64,000 bases of DNA. It comes from Grimontia sedimenti. GTDB lineage: Bacteria > Pseudomonadota > Gammaproteobacteria > Enterobacterales > Vibrionaceae. The notes beneath the pieces were generated by a model, which did no database searches, was not told the DNA's origin, and worked only from the letters and a program-made list of their open reading frames with translations. Positions within the stretch are counted from its first letter, which is position 1. Every line of letters begins with the position of its first letter. Shown piece after piece: positions 29,512 through 38,313 of this stretch. The translations under genes were made by a program, and so were the position numbers. The stretch spans positions 1 to 64,000 of the forward strand of contig NZ_JAALDL010000015.1 of the NCBI RefSeq assembly GCF_011045095.1, in the 5' to 3' direction.

Positions 29512-30359
29512 TGTGTATCTCCAAATAAACCAGCTGCTTCTCGCATTGTATTCACAACACGGACGACATCAGAGGTTTCAGCCACGTCATGAACGCGGAT
29601 GATTTGAGCCCCTTTCATCGCAGCTATGGTGGCGCAAGCTAAGCTCCCCCCGAGAATCTCGGTCGGGGATTTTTCTAATAATTTAAAAATCATAGACTTT
29701 CGTGACATTCCCGCCAGAACTGGCAGGCCAAATTGATGAAAGTCATCCAGCTTTGCTAGGAGCTGGTAGTTATGTGTCAGTGTTTTCCCGAAGCCAAATC
29801 CGGGGTCGAGAATGATTTTTTCCCGCGCGATCCCAACATGTTCACAGGCCGAAATACGACCTTCAAAGAAGGTGAAAATATCGCCAAGCAGATCATCATA
29901 GGTAGGATTGGTTTGCATGGTGCGCGGTTGCCCCTGCATGTGCATCAAACAAACTGGTACGTTGGCTTTAGCCGCTTCTTCCAAAGCCAGCGGCTCTTGA
30001 AGTGCACGGACGTCGTTGATGATATCAGCACCGGAGGCTACTGCTTCACGCATGACTGCTGCTTTACTGGTATCTATGGATATACAGCAGTCAAAGCGAG
30101 AACGAATAGCTTCAATAGCAGGAATCACACGTTCCAACTCGTCCTCCAAGGAAACGTCTGCGGCCCCAGGACGGGTCGATTCACCACCGATATCGAGTAT
30201 GGTTGCACCCGCTTTCAACATAGCTTCTGCATGCTTTAGCGCTGTATCCAGTCGATTGAATTTTCCACCGTCAGAAAACGAATCCGGTGTCACATTGAGG
30301 ATTCCCATTACCTGTGGTGAAGACAGATCGAGAGTTTTGTTTTTGCTGACGAGTTTCAT
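29508..30359 (-). CDS. folP: Dihydropteroate synthase
   Basis: 283 residues; TIM-barrel DHPS with [15 protein letters not shown] near residue 18, GGESTRPGA near 60, [15 protein letters not shown] and the C-terminal RVHDV. It joins p-aminobenzoate to dihydropterin pyrophosphate in folate synthesis and is the sulfonamide target. No insertion is seen in the drug-contact loops. Confidence 0.97.
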   Translation of the reverse strand: MKLVSKNKTLDLSSPQVMGILNVTPDSFSDGGKFNRLDTALKHAEAMLKAGATILDIGGESTRPGAADVSLEDELERVIPAIEAIRSRFDCCISIDTSKAAVMREAVASGADIINDVRALQEPLALEEAAKANVPVCLMHMQGQPRTMQTNPTYDDLLGDIFTFFEGRISACEHVGIAREKIILDPGFGFGKTLTHNYQLLAKLDDFHQFGLPVLAGMSRKSMIFKLLEKSPTEILGGSLACATIAAMKGAQIIRVHDVAETSDVVRVVNTMREAAGLFGDTQ

Positions 30360-30402
30360 ATGAAGGCTTTGTTCGGGAAGATAATTTTCTACAGATAAAA
30401 GA

Positions 30403-30428
30403 AAAACCCCGAGTTATCCCGGGGTTTT
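30403..30428 (-). terminator. Terminator between ftsH and folP
   Basis: AAAACCCCG / CGGGGTTTT stem with T run on the minus strand, 20 nt after the ftsH stop. Confidence 0.85.
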
Positions 30429-30446
30429 GTCGGTATGAGTCACCAA

Positions 30447-32396
30447 TTACGCTTCCGACTTGCCGTCTGGGTCGACTGACTTATTGCCAGACTCGACATC
30501 ATCAGAGGAAGGAGGAACGTCAGATGTTTTCGCTTCAGCACTTGGCTTGGTCGGTGTATTGTCTGAACTGTCGTCAGCTGACCAGCCCGCTGGCTCTCGC
30601 ACTGGGCGACGCGCCATCAGGTCATCAATTTGCGCCGCATCAATAGTTTCGTACTTCATCAGCGCATCTTTCATGGCATGCATGATGTCCATGTTTTCTT
30701 CGATGATCTTACGGGCACGCAGGTAGTTGCGGTCAATCAGTTCACGAATTTCACCATCGATAAGACGAGCTGTCTCATCAGACATGTGCTTGCTCTGTGT
30801 CACTGAGCGACCCAGGAACACTTCACCTTCGTCTTCTGCATACAGCAGTGGACCTAATTTCTCAGAGAAGCCCCATTGAGTCACCATCTTACGGGCGATA
30901 TCTGTCGCTCGCTCGATGTCGTTAGATGCACCGGTAGACACTTTGTCTACACCGTAAATGAGCTCTTCAGCCAGTCGGCCACCGTACAGGCTTGAAATCA
31001 TCGACTCCAAGTGTTGACGGGACATACTGACACGGTCTTGCTCGGGCAGGTACATGGTTACACCCAGCGCACGTCCACGTGGGATGATAGAGACCTTGTA
31101 CACAGGATCGTGCTCAGGCACCAGACGACCAACAACAGCGTGACCCGCTTCGTGGTATGCCGTTGATTCTTTGGTCTCTTCAGACATCACCATAGACTTG
31201 CGCTCTGCGCCCATCATAATTTTGTCTTTCGCCAGTTCAAACTCAACCATTGAAACAACGCGCTTGTTACCACGCGCAGCAAACAGTGCTGCTTCGTTGA
31301 CAAGATTAGCCAGATCTGCACCCGAGAAACCTGGGGTACCACGAGCAATCAGTGAAGCTTCAACATCACTGCCCAATGGCACTTTACGCATGTGAACTTT
31401 CAGGATCTGCTCACGACCACGAACATCTGGCAAACCAACAACAACTTGGCGGTCGAAACGGCCAGGACGCAACAATGCAGGGTCAAGAACGTCTGGACGG
31501 TTAGTCGCTGCAATAACAATGATGCCTTCGTTACCTTCAAAGCCATCCATTTCAACCAGCATTTGGTTCAGGGTTTGCTCACGCTCATCGTGACCACCGC
31601 CCAAACCAGCACCACGCTGGCGACCGACTGCGTCGATCTCATCAATGAAGATGATACATGGTGATGCCTTCTTCGCTTGTTCGAACATGTCACGCACACG
31701 CGATGCACCCACACCCACGAACATTTCAACGAAGTCAGAACCAGAAATGGTGAAGAAAGGTACTTTTGCCTCACCGGCAATAGCTTTTGCCAGCAGAGTT
31801 TTACCTGTACCTGGAGGACCAACCATCAGGACACCGGTCGGAATCTTACCGCCCAGCTTCTGGAAACGGCTTGGGTCGCGCAGGTAATCAACCAGCTCTT
31901 TGACGTCTTCTTTTGCTTCGTCACAACCAGCAACGTCTGCGAAAGTCGTTTTGATTTGCTCTTCGCTCATCATGCGCGCTTTTGACTTACCAAAAGACAT
32001 CGCACCTTTGCCACCGCCGCCTTGCATCTGGCGCATGAAGAAAATCCACACCCCGATAAGCAGCAGCATTGGGAACCAAGAGATGAAGATAGACGCAAGA
32101 ATGCTTGGTTCTTCAGGCGGTGTACCACGTACCTGAACTTTCGCGTTGATCAGATCGTCAAGAAGCTTAGGGTCTTGAAGTACAGGCATATACGTGACAT
32201 AGCCAGTGCCATCACGACGTGTCACTTTCAGTTCGCGGTTATCGAACTGTACATCCTGTATTTTATCCTGTCCTATCTCTTGGACGAACGTTGTGTAGTC
32301 GACTTGACGGCCAGCACTGTCGCCTGGTCCAAAACTTTGGAACACAGACATCAATACAACAGCGATAACCAGCCATAAAATCAAGTTTTTTGCCAT
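30447..32396 (-). CDS. ftsH: ATP-dependent zinc metalloprotease FtsH
   Basis: 649 residues from ATG 32396 (MAKNLILW...), the family start; a TTG three codons upstream is less likely. Two TM helices flank a short periplasmic domain (~25-100). AAA module with Walker A GPPGTGKT near 195, Walker B FIDEIDA, SRH region, then the zinc protease motif HEAGH near 417. The C-terminal tail is Ser/Asp rich. A membrane-anchored hexameric protease that controls LpxC and sigma-32 in relatives. Downstream of rlmE, as in E. coli. Confidence 0.97.
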   Translation of the reverse strand: MAKNLILWLVIAVVLMSVFQSFGPGDSAGRQVDYTTFVQEIGQDKIQDVQFDNRELKVTRRDGTGYVTYMPVLQDPKLLDDLINAKVQVRGTPPEEPSILASIFISWFPMLLLIGVWIFFMRQMQGGGGKGAMSFGKSKARMMSEEQIKTTFADVAGCDEAKEDVKELVDYLRDPSRFQKLGGKIPTGVLMVGPPGTGKTLLAKAIAGEAKVPFFTISGSDFVEMFVGVGASRVRDMFEQAKKASPCIIFIDEIDAVGRQRGAGLGGGHDEREQTLNQMLVEMDGFEGNEGIIVIAATNRPDVLDPALLRPGRFDRQVVVGLPDVRGREQILKVHMRKVPLGSDVEASLIARGTPGFSGADLANLVNEAALFAARGNKRVVSMVEFELAKDKIMMGAERKSMVMSEETKESTAYHEAGHAVVGRLVPEHDPVYKVSIIPRGRALGVTMYLPEQDRVSMSRQHLESMISSLYGGRLAEELIYGVDKVSTGASNDIERATDIARKMVTQWGFSEKLGPLLYAEDEGEVFLGRSVTQSKHMSDETARLIDGEIRELIDRNYLRARKIIEENMDIMHAMKDALMKYETIDAAQIDDLMARRPVREPAGWSADDSSDNTPTKPSAEAKTSDVPPSSDDVESGNKSVDPDGKSEA

Positions 32397-32446
32397 GTCA
32401 CTCAAGGTGTTAGCCCCGCAAAAACTATATTAATAATGGTAGAGTA

Positions 32447-33076
32447 CTACAGTTTATACCCTGTAGCCACAATGTAGACCTCACGCGAGCGCGCACGGGA
32501 GGAATCAGGTTTGCGGATTTTCACCGCTTTAAACATCTTACGCACTTCGGCCAAGTACTGATCAAAGCCTTCACCTTGGAAAACCTTAACAATAAATGAA
32601 CCATTCGGTGCCAAGACTTCACGACACATATCCAATGCAAGCTCAACAAGATACATGGCTCGTGGTTGGTCAGACGCTAAATTACCGCTCATGTTAGGTG
32701 CCATGTCTGACATCACCACATCCACCATGTCCGGTTGGATACGGTCAAGTAACGCATTCAGCACCGCTTCTTCACGGAAATCGCCTTGCAAGAAGGCCAC
32801 GCCTGGAAGCGAGTCCATAGGCAGAATATCACAGGCAATCACCTGTCCACTATCACCGACTTGCTCTACTGCGTATTGAGACCAACCGCCAGGAGCGGCA
32901 CCCAAATCCACAATCGTCATGCCCGGTTTTAGCAGTTTATCCTTACCCTGGATTTCATCGAGCTTAAAAATGGCTCGGGAACGAAAGCCTTTTTTCTGGG
33001 CCTCTTGAACATATTTATCATCAAAATGTTCTTTCAACCAGCGACCAGAGCTCGCTGAGTGTTTCTTTTTGCTCAT
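32447..33076 (-). CDS. rlmE: 23S rRNA 2'-O-ribose methyltransferase RlmE
   Basis: 209 residues, the family length. SAM site [12 protein letters not shown] near residue 60, then [11 protein letters not shown] and [13 protein letters not shown] with the K-D-K-E catalytic residues. It methylates U2552 of 23S rRNA. Forms the rlmE-ftsH pair and is divergent from yhbY. Confidence 0.96.
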   Translation of the reverse strand: MSKKKHSASSGRWLKEHFDDKYVQEAQKKGFRSRAIFKLDEIQGKDKLLKPGMTIVDLGAAPGGWSQYAVEQVGDSGQVIACDILPMDSLPGVAFLQGDFREEAVLNALLDRIQPDMVDVVMSDMAPNMSGNLASDQPRAMYLVELALDMCREVLAPNGSFIVKVFQGEGFDQYLAEVRKMFKAVKIRKPDSSRARSREVYIVATGYKL

Positions 33077-33207
33077 GTTTTACCTAGCCCACAATACTGC
33101 CACAAATTTCTTGCGGTCGATTCAGGGGGATATTTGTTCAGTTTGGATAGAGATGGCGGTAGAATGTCACGTTTTCAACCCCGATAAAACAATAAATCGA
33201 GTCATCA

Positions 33208-33504
33208 ATGAATCTAAGCACAAAACAAAAACAGTATCTGAAAGGTCTTGCACACAACCTGAAGCCGGTTGTACTCATGGGTGCGAATGGCCTGACAGAA
33301 GCCGTGCTTGCTGAGATTGAAATCGCTCTCGATCATCACGAATTGATCAAGGTGAAAGTGGCATCAGAAGATCGCGACACTAAGAACCTGATTGTAGACG
33401 CAATCGTTCGTGAAACTAAAGCAGAGAAAGTACAGGTTATCGGTAAAGTTCTGGTTCTGTACCGTCAAAGCGAAGAGCGCAAGATCGAATTGCCACGCAA
33501 ATAA
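33208..33504 (+). CDS. yhbY: CRM-domain RNA-binding protein YhbY
   Basis: 98 residues, a single CRM/YhbY domain with QKQYLKGLAHNLKPVVLMG near the N-terminus, then the GANGLT loop and a GKVLVLYR strand. It associates with pre-50S particles in E. coli. Divergent from rlmE; ends at a bidirectional terminator shared with greA. Confidence 0.94.
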   Translation: MNLSTKQKQYLKGLAHNLKPVVLMGANGLTEAVLAEIEIALDHHELIKVKVASEDRDTKNLIVDAIVRETKAEKVQVIGKVLVLYRQSEERKIELPRK

Positions 33505-33529
33505 AAAAGGCCGCTTAGCGGCCTTTTTT
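33503..33529. terminator. Bidirectional terminator yhbY/greA
   Basis: Perfect 12-bp stem AAAAAAGGCCGC / GCGGCCTTTTTT with loop TTA between convergent genes. Confidence 0.9.
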
Positions 33530-33585
33530 ACGTATAGTGCCTGTAACAATCGCTAACATTTTTATCGACGGCAGGCATCCAACCT

Positions 33586-34059
33586 TTAAACGTATTCTAC
33601 GCTATCAATCTCAAACTCTTTCACACCGCCCGGCACAGTGATTGACACTTCATCACCTTCTTCTTTACCGATAAGGCCACGTGCAATTGGTGAGTTGATA
33701 GAAATCAGGTTCTGCTTGATGTCCGCCTCGTCGTCACCCACGATTTGGTAAGTCACCTCATCATCAGTGTTGCAGTCAATCAGCGTTACAGTAGAACCGA
33801 AGATAACTTTGCCGTTGTTTGGCATCTTCGCAATGTCGATCACCTGAGCGACAGAAAGCTTGTACTCGATATCACGGATTTGTGCTTCACAAATGCCTTG
33901 CTCTTCGCGAGCCGCGTGGTACTCCGCATTCTCTTTCAGGTCACCAAGTTCGCGAGCTTCTGCAATCGCTTGAGTAATAAGCGGACGGCGTTTCAACAGG
34001 CGATCCAGCTCTTCTCTCAATTGCTGTTCGCCACGCACAGTCATTGGTACTTTATCCAT
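33586..34059 (-). CDS. greA: Transcription elongation factor GreA
   Basis: 157 residues from ATG 34059 ([10 protein letters not shown]...), matching family length. The frame is open to 34140, and ATG 34068 is an alternative closer to the GAGGT site. N-terminal coiled coil with [16 protein letters not shown] carrying the acidic tip residues, then the FKBP-like domain ([25 protein letters not shown] region). It rescues backtracked RNA polymerase. Sits beside ompU/dacB, as in V. cholerae. Confidence 0.95.
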   Translation of the reverse strand: MDKVPMTVRGEQQLREELDRLLKRRPLITQAIAEARELGDLKENAEYHAAREEQGICEAQIRDIEYKLSVAQVIDIAKMPNNGKVIFGSTVTLIDCNTDDEVTYQIVGDDEADIKQNLISINSPIARGLIGKEEGDEVSITVPGGVKEFEIDSVEYV

Positions 34060-34535
34060 AAATGACATTACCTCTGTGACCAAAACCATATGTTTTGGCA
34101 AAAACAAAGCCACGCCCAGACGGAGTTTGAGCGCAGCCAACGAATTACTTTCATCTCAGTGTAAACAAGTTATCTGTTCAGGTCACCAACGATTTGAAAG
34201 CCTAGCTTCCCAAAATCGTGAGCGGAAAAGCTGAAACATACTTTAGAGCGCAATTCCCAAACGCATGTCACATATTAAACCAACAACTTAGAGATTTATT
34301 TCGCAATTAAATATAAAAAATTCTAAATCACCCAGCACCCAATGAACTTTACGAAGAAGCCATAAACAACTGTTATTAAAGATATTTCCAATCCATACTC
34401 ACATAAAAAACAGTGTTTTCTATTTGTTTTTTGATTGTTTTACTAACAGTCCCAAATCGGGAGCGGTTACAAACAAGGCATCGCGACGTTTGGAGATAAC
34501 GTCACGAAAATCAAATTCATATAAAGGACAACGTA
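34060..34535. other. greA-ompU intergenic region
   Basis: About 475 nt between divergent genes, A+T rich from 34290 to 34440. It must hold the greA promoter and the ompU promoter with a probable long ompU leader. I see no gene and no motif strong enough to name; candidate -10/-35 pairs are all weak. Confidence 0.6.
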
Positions 34536-35480
34536 ATGAACAAAAAGTTGATTGCTCTTGCTGTAGCTGCTGTAGCTTCTACCTCTGTTTCTGCTGCTGA
34601 AATTTTTAACGACGGCACTTCTTCTATGGCTATCGGCGGCCGTGCGGAAGCTCGTGCAGCTATCAAAGATGGCGACATGACTGACAACAGCCGCGTACGT
34701 ATCAACGTTCTGGGTACTACTCAAATCGCTGAAGGTGCATACGGTGTTGGTTTCTTCGAGCGTGAGTTCAAGTCTAACGAATCTAAAGATGAAAACCGCT
34801 ACATTTACGCTGGTATCGGTACTGAGTTCGGCCTGGTAACTTACGGCCTGAATGACGGCTCTTTGGGCATGATCACAGACTTCACTGATATCATGTCTTA
34901 CCACGGCGCTGGTGCGAGCTCTAAAATCGACGTTGCTGACCGTACAGACAACAACATTGCATATGTTGGTGAGTTTGGTGGTCTGACTGTTAAAGCTAAC
35001 TACGTTGGCGAAAACGACTCTGTAGAGAAAGGTTACTCTCTGGGTGCGGTTTACGCGATGGACAACGGTCTGGCAATGGGTCTGGGTTATGCTGACCAAG
35101 ACACCAATGCTAAGCTGACTGAAAGCCAAATCGAAGCAGCTATCTCTTACTCAATCAACAACATCTACGTTGCAGCGCTGTACAAAGATGGCGAAGAGAA
35201 ACTGTCTGGCGCAAAAACTGACCTGACTGGTTACGAACTGGCTGCTGCTTACAAAATGGGTAACACCAAGTTCACTACGACTTACAACAACGCTGAATCT
35301 AAAGCTGGCTCAACTAAGTCAGACACTTACGACTCTATCGCTGTTGACGCAACTCACTACTTCAACGACAACTTCCGCACTTACGTTTCTTACAACTTCA
35401 ATCTACTGAATGAAAACGAAGTTGATACTAAGAAAGATGCAGAAGACGAGCTGGTATTCGGCCTGCGTTACGACTTCTAA
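34536..35480 (+). CDS. ompU: Major outer-membrane porin OmpU
   Basis: 314 residues with a 21-residue signal peptide (cleavage after SVSA), alternating amphipathic beta strands throughout and a terminal phenylalanine (LRYDF), the outer-membrane assembly signal. Gram-negative porin family. Codon use is strongly biased (ggt, gct, cgt, aac), typical of very highly expressed genes. The ribosome site AAAGGACAACGTA precedes ATG. Position between greA and dacB matches ompU of V. cholerae, where it is controlled by ToxR; I could not assign a ToxR site here. Confidence 0.92.
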   Translation: MNKKLIALAVAAVASTSVSAAEIFNDGTSSMAIGGRAEARAAIKDGDMTDNSRVRINVLGTTQIAEGAYGVGFFEREFKSNESKDENRYIYAGIGTEFGLVTYGLNDGSLGMITDFTDIMSYHGAGASSKIDVADRTDNNIAYVGEFGGLTVKANYVGENDSVEKGYSLGAVYAMDNGLAMGLGYADQDTNAKLTESQIEAAISYSINNIYVAALYKDGEEKLSGAKTDLTGYELAAAYKMGNTKFTTTYNNAESKAGSTKSDTYDSIAVDATHYFNDNFRTYVSYNFNLLNENEVDTKKDAEDELVFGLRYDF

Positions 35481-35515
35481 TTCTCTGTTAAGTTAAAGAC
35501 TTAATATTGAATATC

Positions 35516-35545
35516 AAAACGCCTACCTACGTGTAGGCGTTTTTT
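35516..35545 (+). terminator. Terminator after ompU
   Basis: AAAACGCCTAC / GTAGGCGTTTT stem and T run, 36 nt after the stop. Confidence 0.9.
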
Positions 35546-35582
35546 GTACCATACTGGATCTGCCTTCCTTGCCGGAGAATTC

Positions 35583-36998
35583 ATGGTGCGCCTTCTTACT
35601 CTGCTATTTTTCATCTCGCTTTCTTTCTCAACTCAAGCCGTTCCGCTCAATAAAATTCAGGCAATGCTCCCCGCAGGTAGCCAATTGGCACTCTCTGTCC
35701 ATGATGCCAATTCAGGCTCTGAAATTGTGTCAGTTGACGACGACATCCTTCTACCACCAGCCAGTACCCAGAAGGTGGTCACTGCGCTTGCAGCCAGCCT
35801 CTACCTCCCTAAAGACTTTGCCTTTGAAACCAAAGTTGAACAGGCTGGCAATGACGTCGTATTTACCTTTTCAGGTGATCCCACTTTAACGCGAAAAGAC
35901 CTCCAGCTTATGGTTAGCGCCCTCAAAGCAAAAGGCGTGAAGCGGATCAGAGGCGATGTCTGGCTGGATGGGACTGTGTTTGCTGGCTACGAGCGAGCAG
36001 TAGGATGGCCGTGGGATATTCTGGGCGTTTGTTATAGTGCCCCTTCCAGCGCAGTTGCTTTGGAGAGAAACTGTGTTCAAGGCTCGATATACAGTGAAAA
36101 AAATCAAAAAGTCACCCGGGTCTTTGTCCCTGAACACCAGCCTGTACAAGTCAAGACTGACGCGCTCGCCGTGACCAAAAGCGAGCAGGAAGCCAATCTA
36201 TGTGATTTGGAACTTCATTACGACAATAACAACCAGTACTTGCTGAGTGGATGCTTACAACATCGCTCTAACCCACTCCCCCTCAAATTTGCCGTTCAGA
36301 ATCCACAAAAATATGTCGAAGATGTATTGGCTTCAGAGCTGAAAAGCGCCGCTATCAAATTGGATGGAAAGATTCGACTGGGCGCAATCAAGGGTAACCG
36401 CACTTTGCTAGCAAGACACACGTCGGATTCGCGGGATGCTCTCCTAAAAGTCATGCTGAAGCGCTCTGATAACTTGTTGGCCGACAACCTTTTAAAAACC
36501 ATGGGGCACCGTTATTACGGTCAACCTGGCACCTTTGCAAACGGCGCAGCAGCGGTGAAAGCGATTTTGCAGGAGGAGGCAGGGCTGGATTTAACCCATG
36601 CAGTGATAGTTGATGGTTCTGGTTTGTCACGTAACAACCGCATGACGGCTTCTCAGCTGATGAACGTCATGCATTACGTTTATGAAAACCCGAGTCTCGG
36701 CGTGCTTTCCATGCTGCCTGTTTCAGGCGTCGATGGCACGCTAAAATACCGCTCCAGCGTACGCCATGCTCCCTTAAAGCAAAGACTCTCAGCAAAAACA
36801 GGCTCGTTATATGGCAGTTATAACCTCGCTGGCGTGCTTAAAAACGAGCAAGGTAAAGATATCTTGGTCGTGCAATTAGTGACGAACTATCACATCCCAA
36901 AATCGGATGACAGGCCAGCCAATGTCGCCAGCCCGATCACTCAATTTGAACGGGAACTTTATCAGGCTCTTCTTACGTCAAGCCTAACCACGCGTTAA
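35583..36998 (+). CDS. dacB: D-Ala-D-Ala carboxypeptidase/endopeptidase PBP4
   Basis: 471 residues from ATG 35583 (preceded by GGAGA), with a Sec signal peptide (cleavage near TQA-VP). The peptidase S13 triad is visible: SxxK in PASTQK (~residue 59), SDN in RSDNLLADN (~300) and KTG in SAKTGS (~405). A class C low-molecular-weight PBP acting on periplasmic peptidoglycan crosslinks. The start is only 38 nt after the ompU terminator. Its end overlaps the convergent mgtE-like gene by 26 nt. Confidence 0.95.
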   Translation: MVRLLTLLFFISLSFSTQAVPLNKIQAMLPAGSQLALSVHDANSGSEIVSVDDDILLPPASTQKVVTALAASLYLPKDFAFETKVEQAGNDVVFTFSGDPTLTRKDLQLMVSALKAKGVKRIRGDVWLDGTVFAGYERAVGWPWDILGVCYSAPSSAVALERNCVQGSIYSEKNQKVTRVFVPEHQPVQVKTDALAVTKSEQEANLCDLELHYDNNNQYLLSGCLQHRSNPLPLKFAVQNPQKYVEDVLASELKSAAIKLDGKIRLGAIKGNRTLLARHTSDSRDALLKVMLKRSDNLLADNLLKTMGHRYYGQPGTFANGAAAVKAILQEEAGLDLTHAVIVDGSGLSRNNRMTASQLMNVMHYVYENPSLGVLSMLPVSGVDGTLKYRSSVRHAPLKQRLSAKTGSLYGSYNLAGVLKNEQGKDILVVQLVTNYHIPKSDDRPANVASPITQFERELYQALLTSSLTTR

Positions 36999-37823
36999 CA
37001 GTAACGAAATAGATTGCCATCCCACTGATATCGACCACAGAGGCTAGCACAGGGCTGACCAACACTGCAGGATCAAGCTTGAGCTTTCTTGCTACCAAAG
37101 GCAGCACTCCACCAAGGGTGGTCGAAATTGTTACTTGAATGCTCAATGCCAGGCCTATGGCTATGGCGATATCAATTAAGGTCATGCCTGCTGGCAGCGC
37201 CCTGTCATCACTGAATAACATGACCCTTGCCATGATGACGACCGCCAATGCGATAGCGATGATCGCCGCGATCCTCACTTCTTTCCACATCACGAGCAGC
37301 CATTGTCCCGGCCTGACTTCATTCATCGCCAACGCCCTCACCACCAGCGTCGCAGCTTGAGAACCAGCATTACCACCGGCAGCGGCAATGACGGGCATAT
37401 AGATAGCCAGTAACACAAGCTGGCTCAATGTATCCTCGTAGTGCGAGATGATAAGTCCCGAAACAATACCAAGCAGTGCTAATCCGACAATCCAACCAAT
37501 CCGTTGACGGACATGGCTCAATACCGAGTTAGTCAAGTAGTTGCCATCAGGCTCTGCTTCTGAACTGATAAGCCCAAGTCCAGTGGCAATTTGCCTCACA
37601 CGCACTACCTCCCCAGTTTCAGCCAAGTCATCAAGTAGCTGTCGAACCAACGCCAGCGGACACTGATTTAATACTGCAATTGCTCACTGACAGGCATTAC
37701 AGAGAGCAAGCGAACACGCTCATTGTTTTCATAGAAATAAAAAGCGCTTCTTGCTGCTTCAATTTCTCTCGCAGCAAAAGTGCTTGGCTGGTTTCCCAGC
37801 GAAGTAGCGTTCATTACCGCCAT
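36973..37823 (-). pseudogene. mgtE: MgtE-family magnesium transporter, split by a single-base frameshift
   Basis: The C-terminal part (frame from ~37682 to 36973) has five predicted TM helices and the MgtE membrane signature AAGGNAGSQAATLVVRAL. No good start exists for it. Upstream, ATG 37823 with a strong GGGAGG ribosome site opens a 51-codon frame ending at 37668. Inserting one base between 37676 and 37677 fuses the two into ~283 residues with a continuous helical N-domain (...PVSEQ-LAVLNQ-CPLALVRQLLDD...). I infer one gene with one missing base. It lacks the full N and CBS domains of long MgtE proteins, like short SLC41/MgtE-type transporters. Real mutation versus sequence error is unresolved. 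Confidence 0.75.
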
Positions 37824-37873
37824 AGCGAACCTCCCGATTGGCTAGGTGTAACGACCATAGAGAAGCGACTGAT

Positions 37874-38080
37874 TTAATTCGAAAACGTGCAGAAGCCTTT
37901 TAAAGACATACGAATACAGTCAGCTTTCTCACTCAGAATTGTCGGGAAGCACAGGGAATAAAAAGGAGCTTTAAAACGGAGCATTCCAACCGGACGGTCG
38001 AAACGCGAAATGATCACGAATGTTACCGTCTGGGAATACAGGCTTCCCTTGCAACTCGGAGGCTGGTCGATAACGTTCAT
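37874..38080 (-). CDS. Small ORF upstream of the mgtE-like gene, unknown (possible leader peptide)
   Basis: ATG 38080 follows GGAG at good distance and a small perfect hairpin (GTCGCA/TGCGAC). As written it encodes 68 residues of unnatural composition. Shifting the frame after the Pro-Pro codons (one extra base near 38057) gives instead a compact 36-residue peptide, MNVIDQPP then a hydrophilic Phe/Pro/Gly-rich tail ending in NAPF. I recognise neither version. A proline-containing peptide before an Mg transporter recalls regulatory leaders such as mgtL, but that is only an analogy. Confidence 0.35.
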   Translation of the reverse strand: MNVIDQPPSCKGSLYSQTVTFVIISRFDRPVGMLRFKAPFYSLCFPTILSEKADCIRMSLKGFCTFSN

Positions 38081-38191
38081 GGTTTTCTCCAATTCAGTCG
38101 CAGCATTGCGACCCGTAAATTCTAAGTGGAACGCACACGAACTCAACTAAAAACAAGGCAAAAAATATCAAGGGCAAAAAACTAAAAACAT

Positions 38192-38216
38192 AAAAAAGCC
38201 CGCCATTAAGGCGGGC
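38192..38216 (-). terminator. Terminator downstream of carB
   Basis: GCCCGCC / GGCGGGC stem with a T6 run on the minus strand, ~100 nt after the carB stop. Confidence 0.88.
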
Positions 38217-38313
38217 AAGGAGGTTATCGTAACGGTCGGCTTACTGCCGACTCATTAGTCGCCCCTCACAACTCAAAGCGCTAGCTCCGAATCGTTCGGG
38301 GCCGTTTTGTTAA
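38217..38313 (-). other. Structured carB 3' untranslated region
   Basis: Between the carB stop and the terminator there are two further perfect small hairpins on the minus strand: CCGAA-CGA-TTCGG (38287-38299) and GTCGGC-loop-GCCGAC (38235-38251). The segment could be a 3'UTR-derived small RNA or only a processed tail. No ORF is supported. Confidence 0.4.

Noticed and set aside
34467-35129. 220-codon minus-strand ORF across ompU
   Set aside because: Antisense shadow of the strongly codon-biased porin gene.
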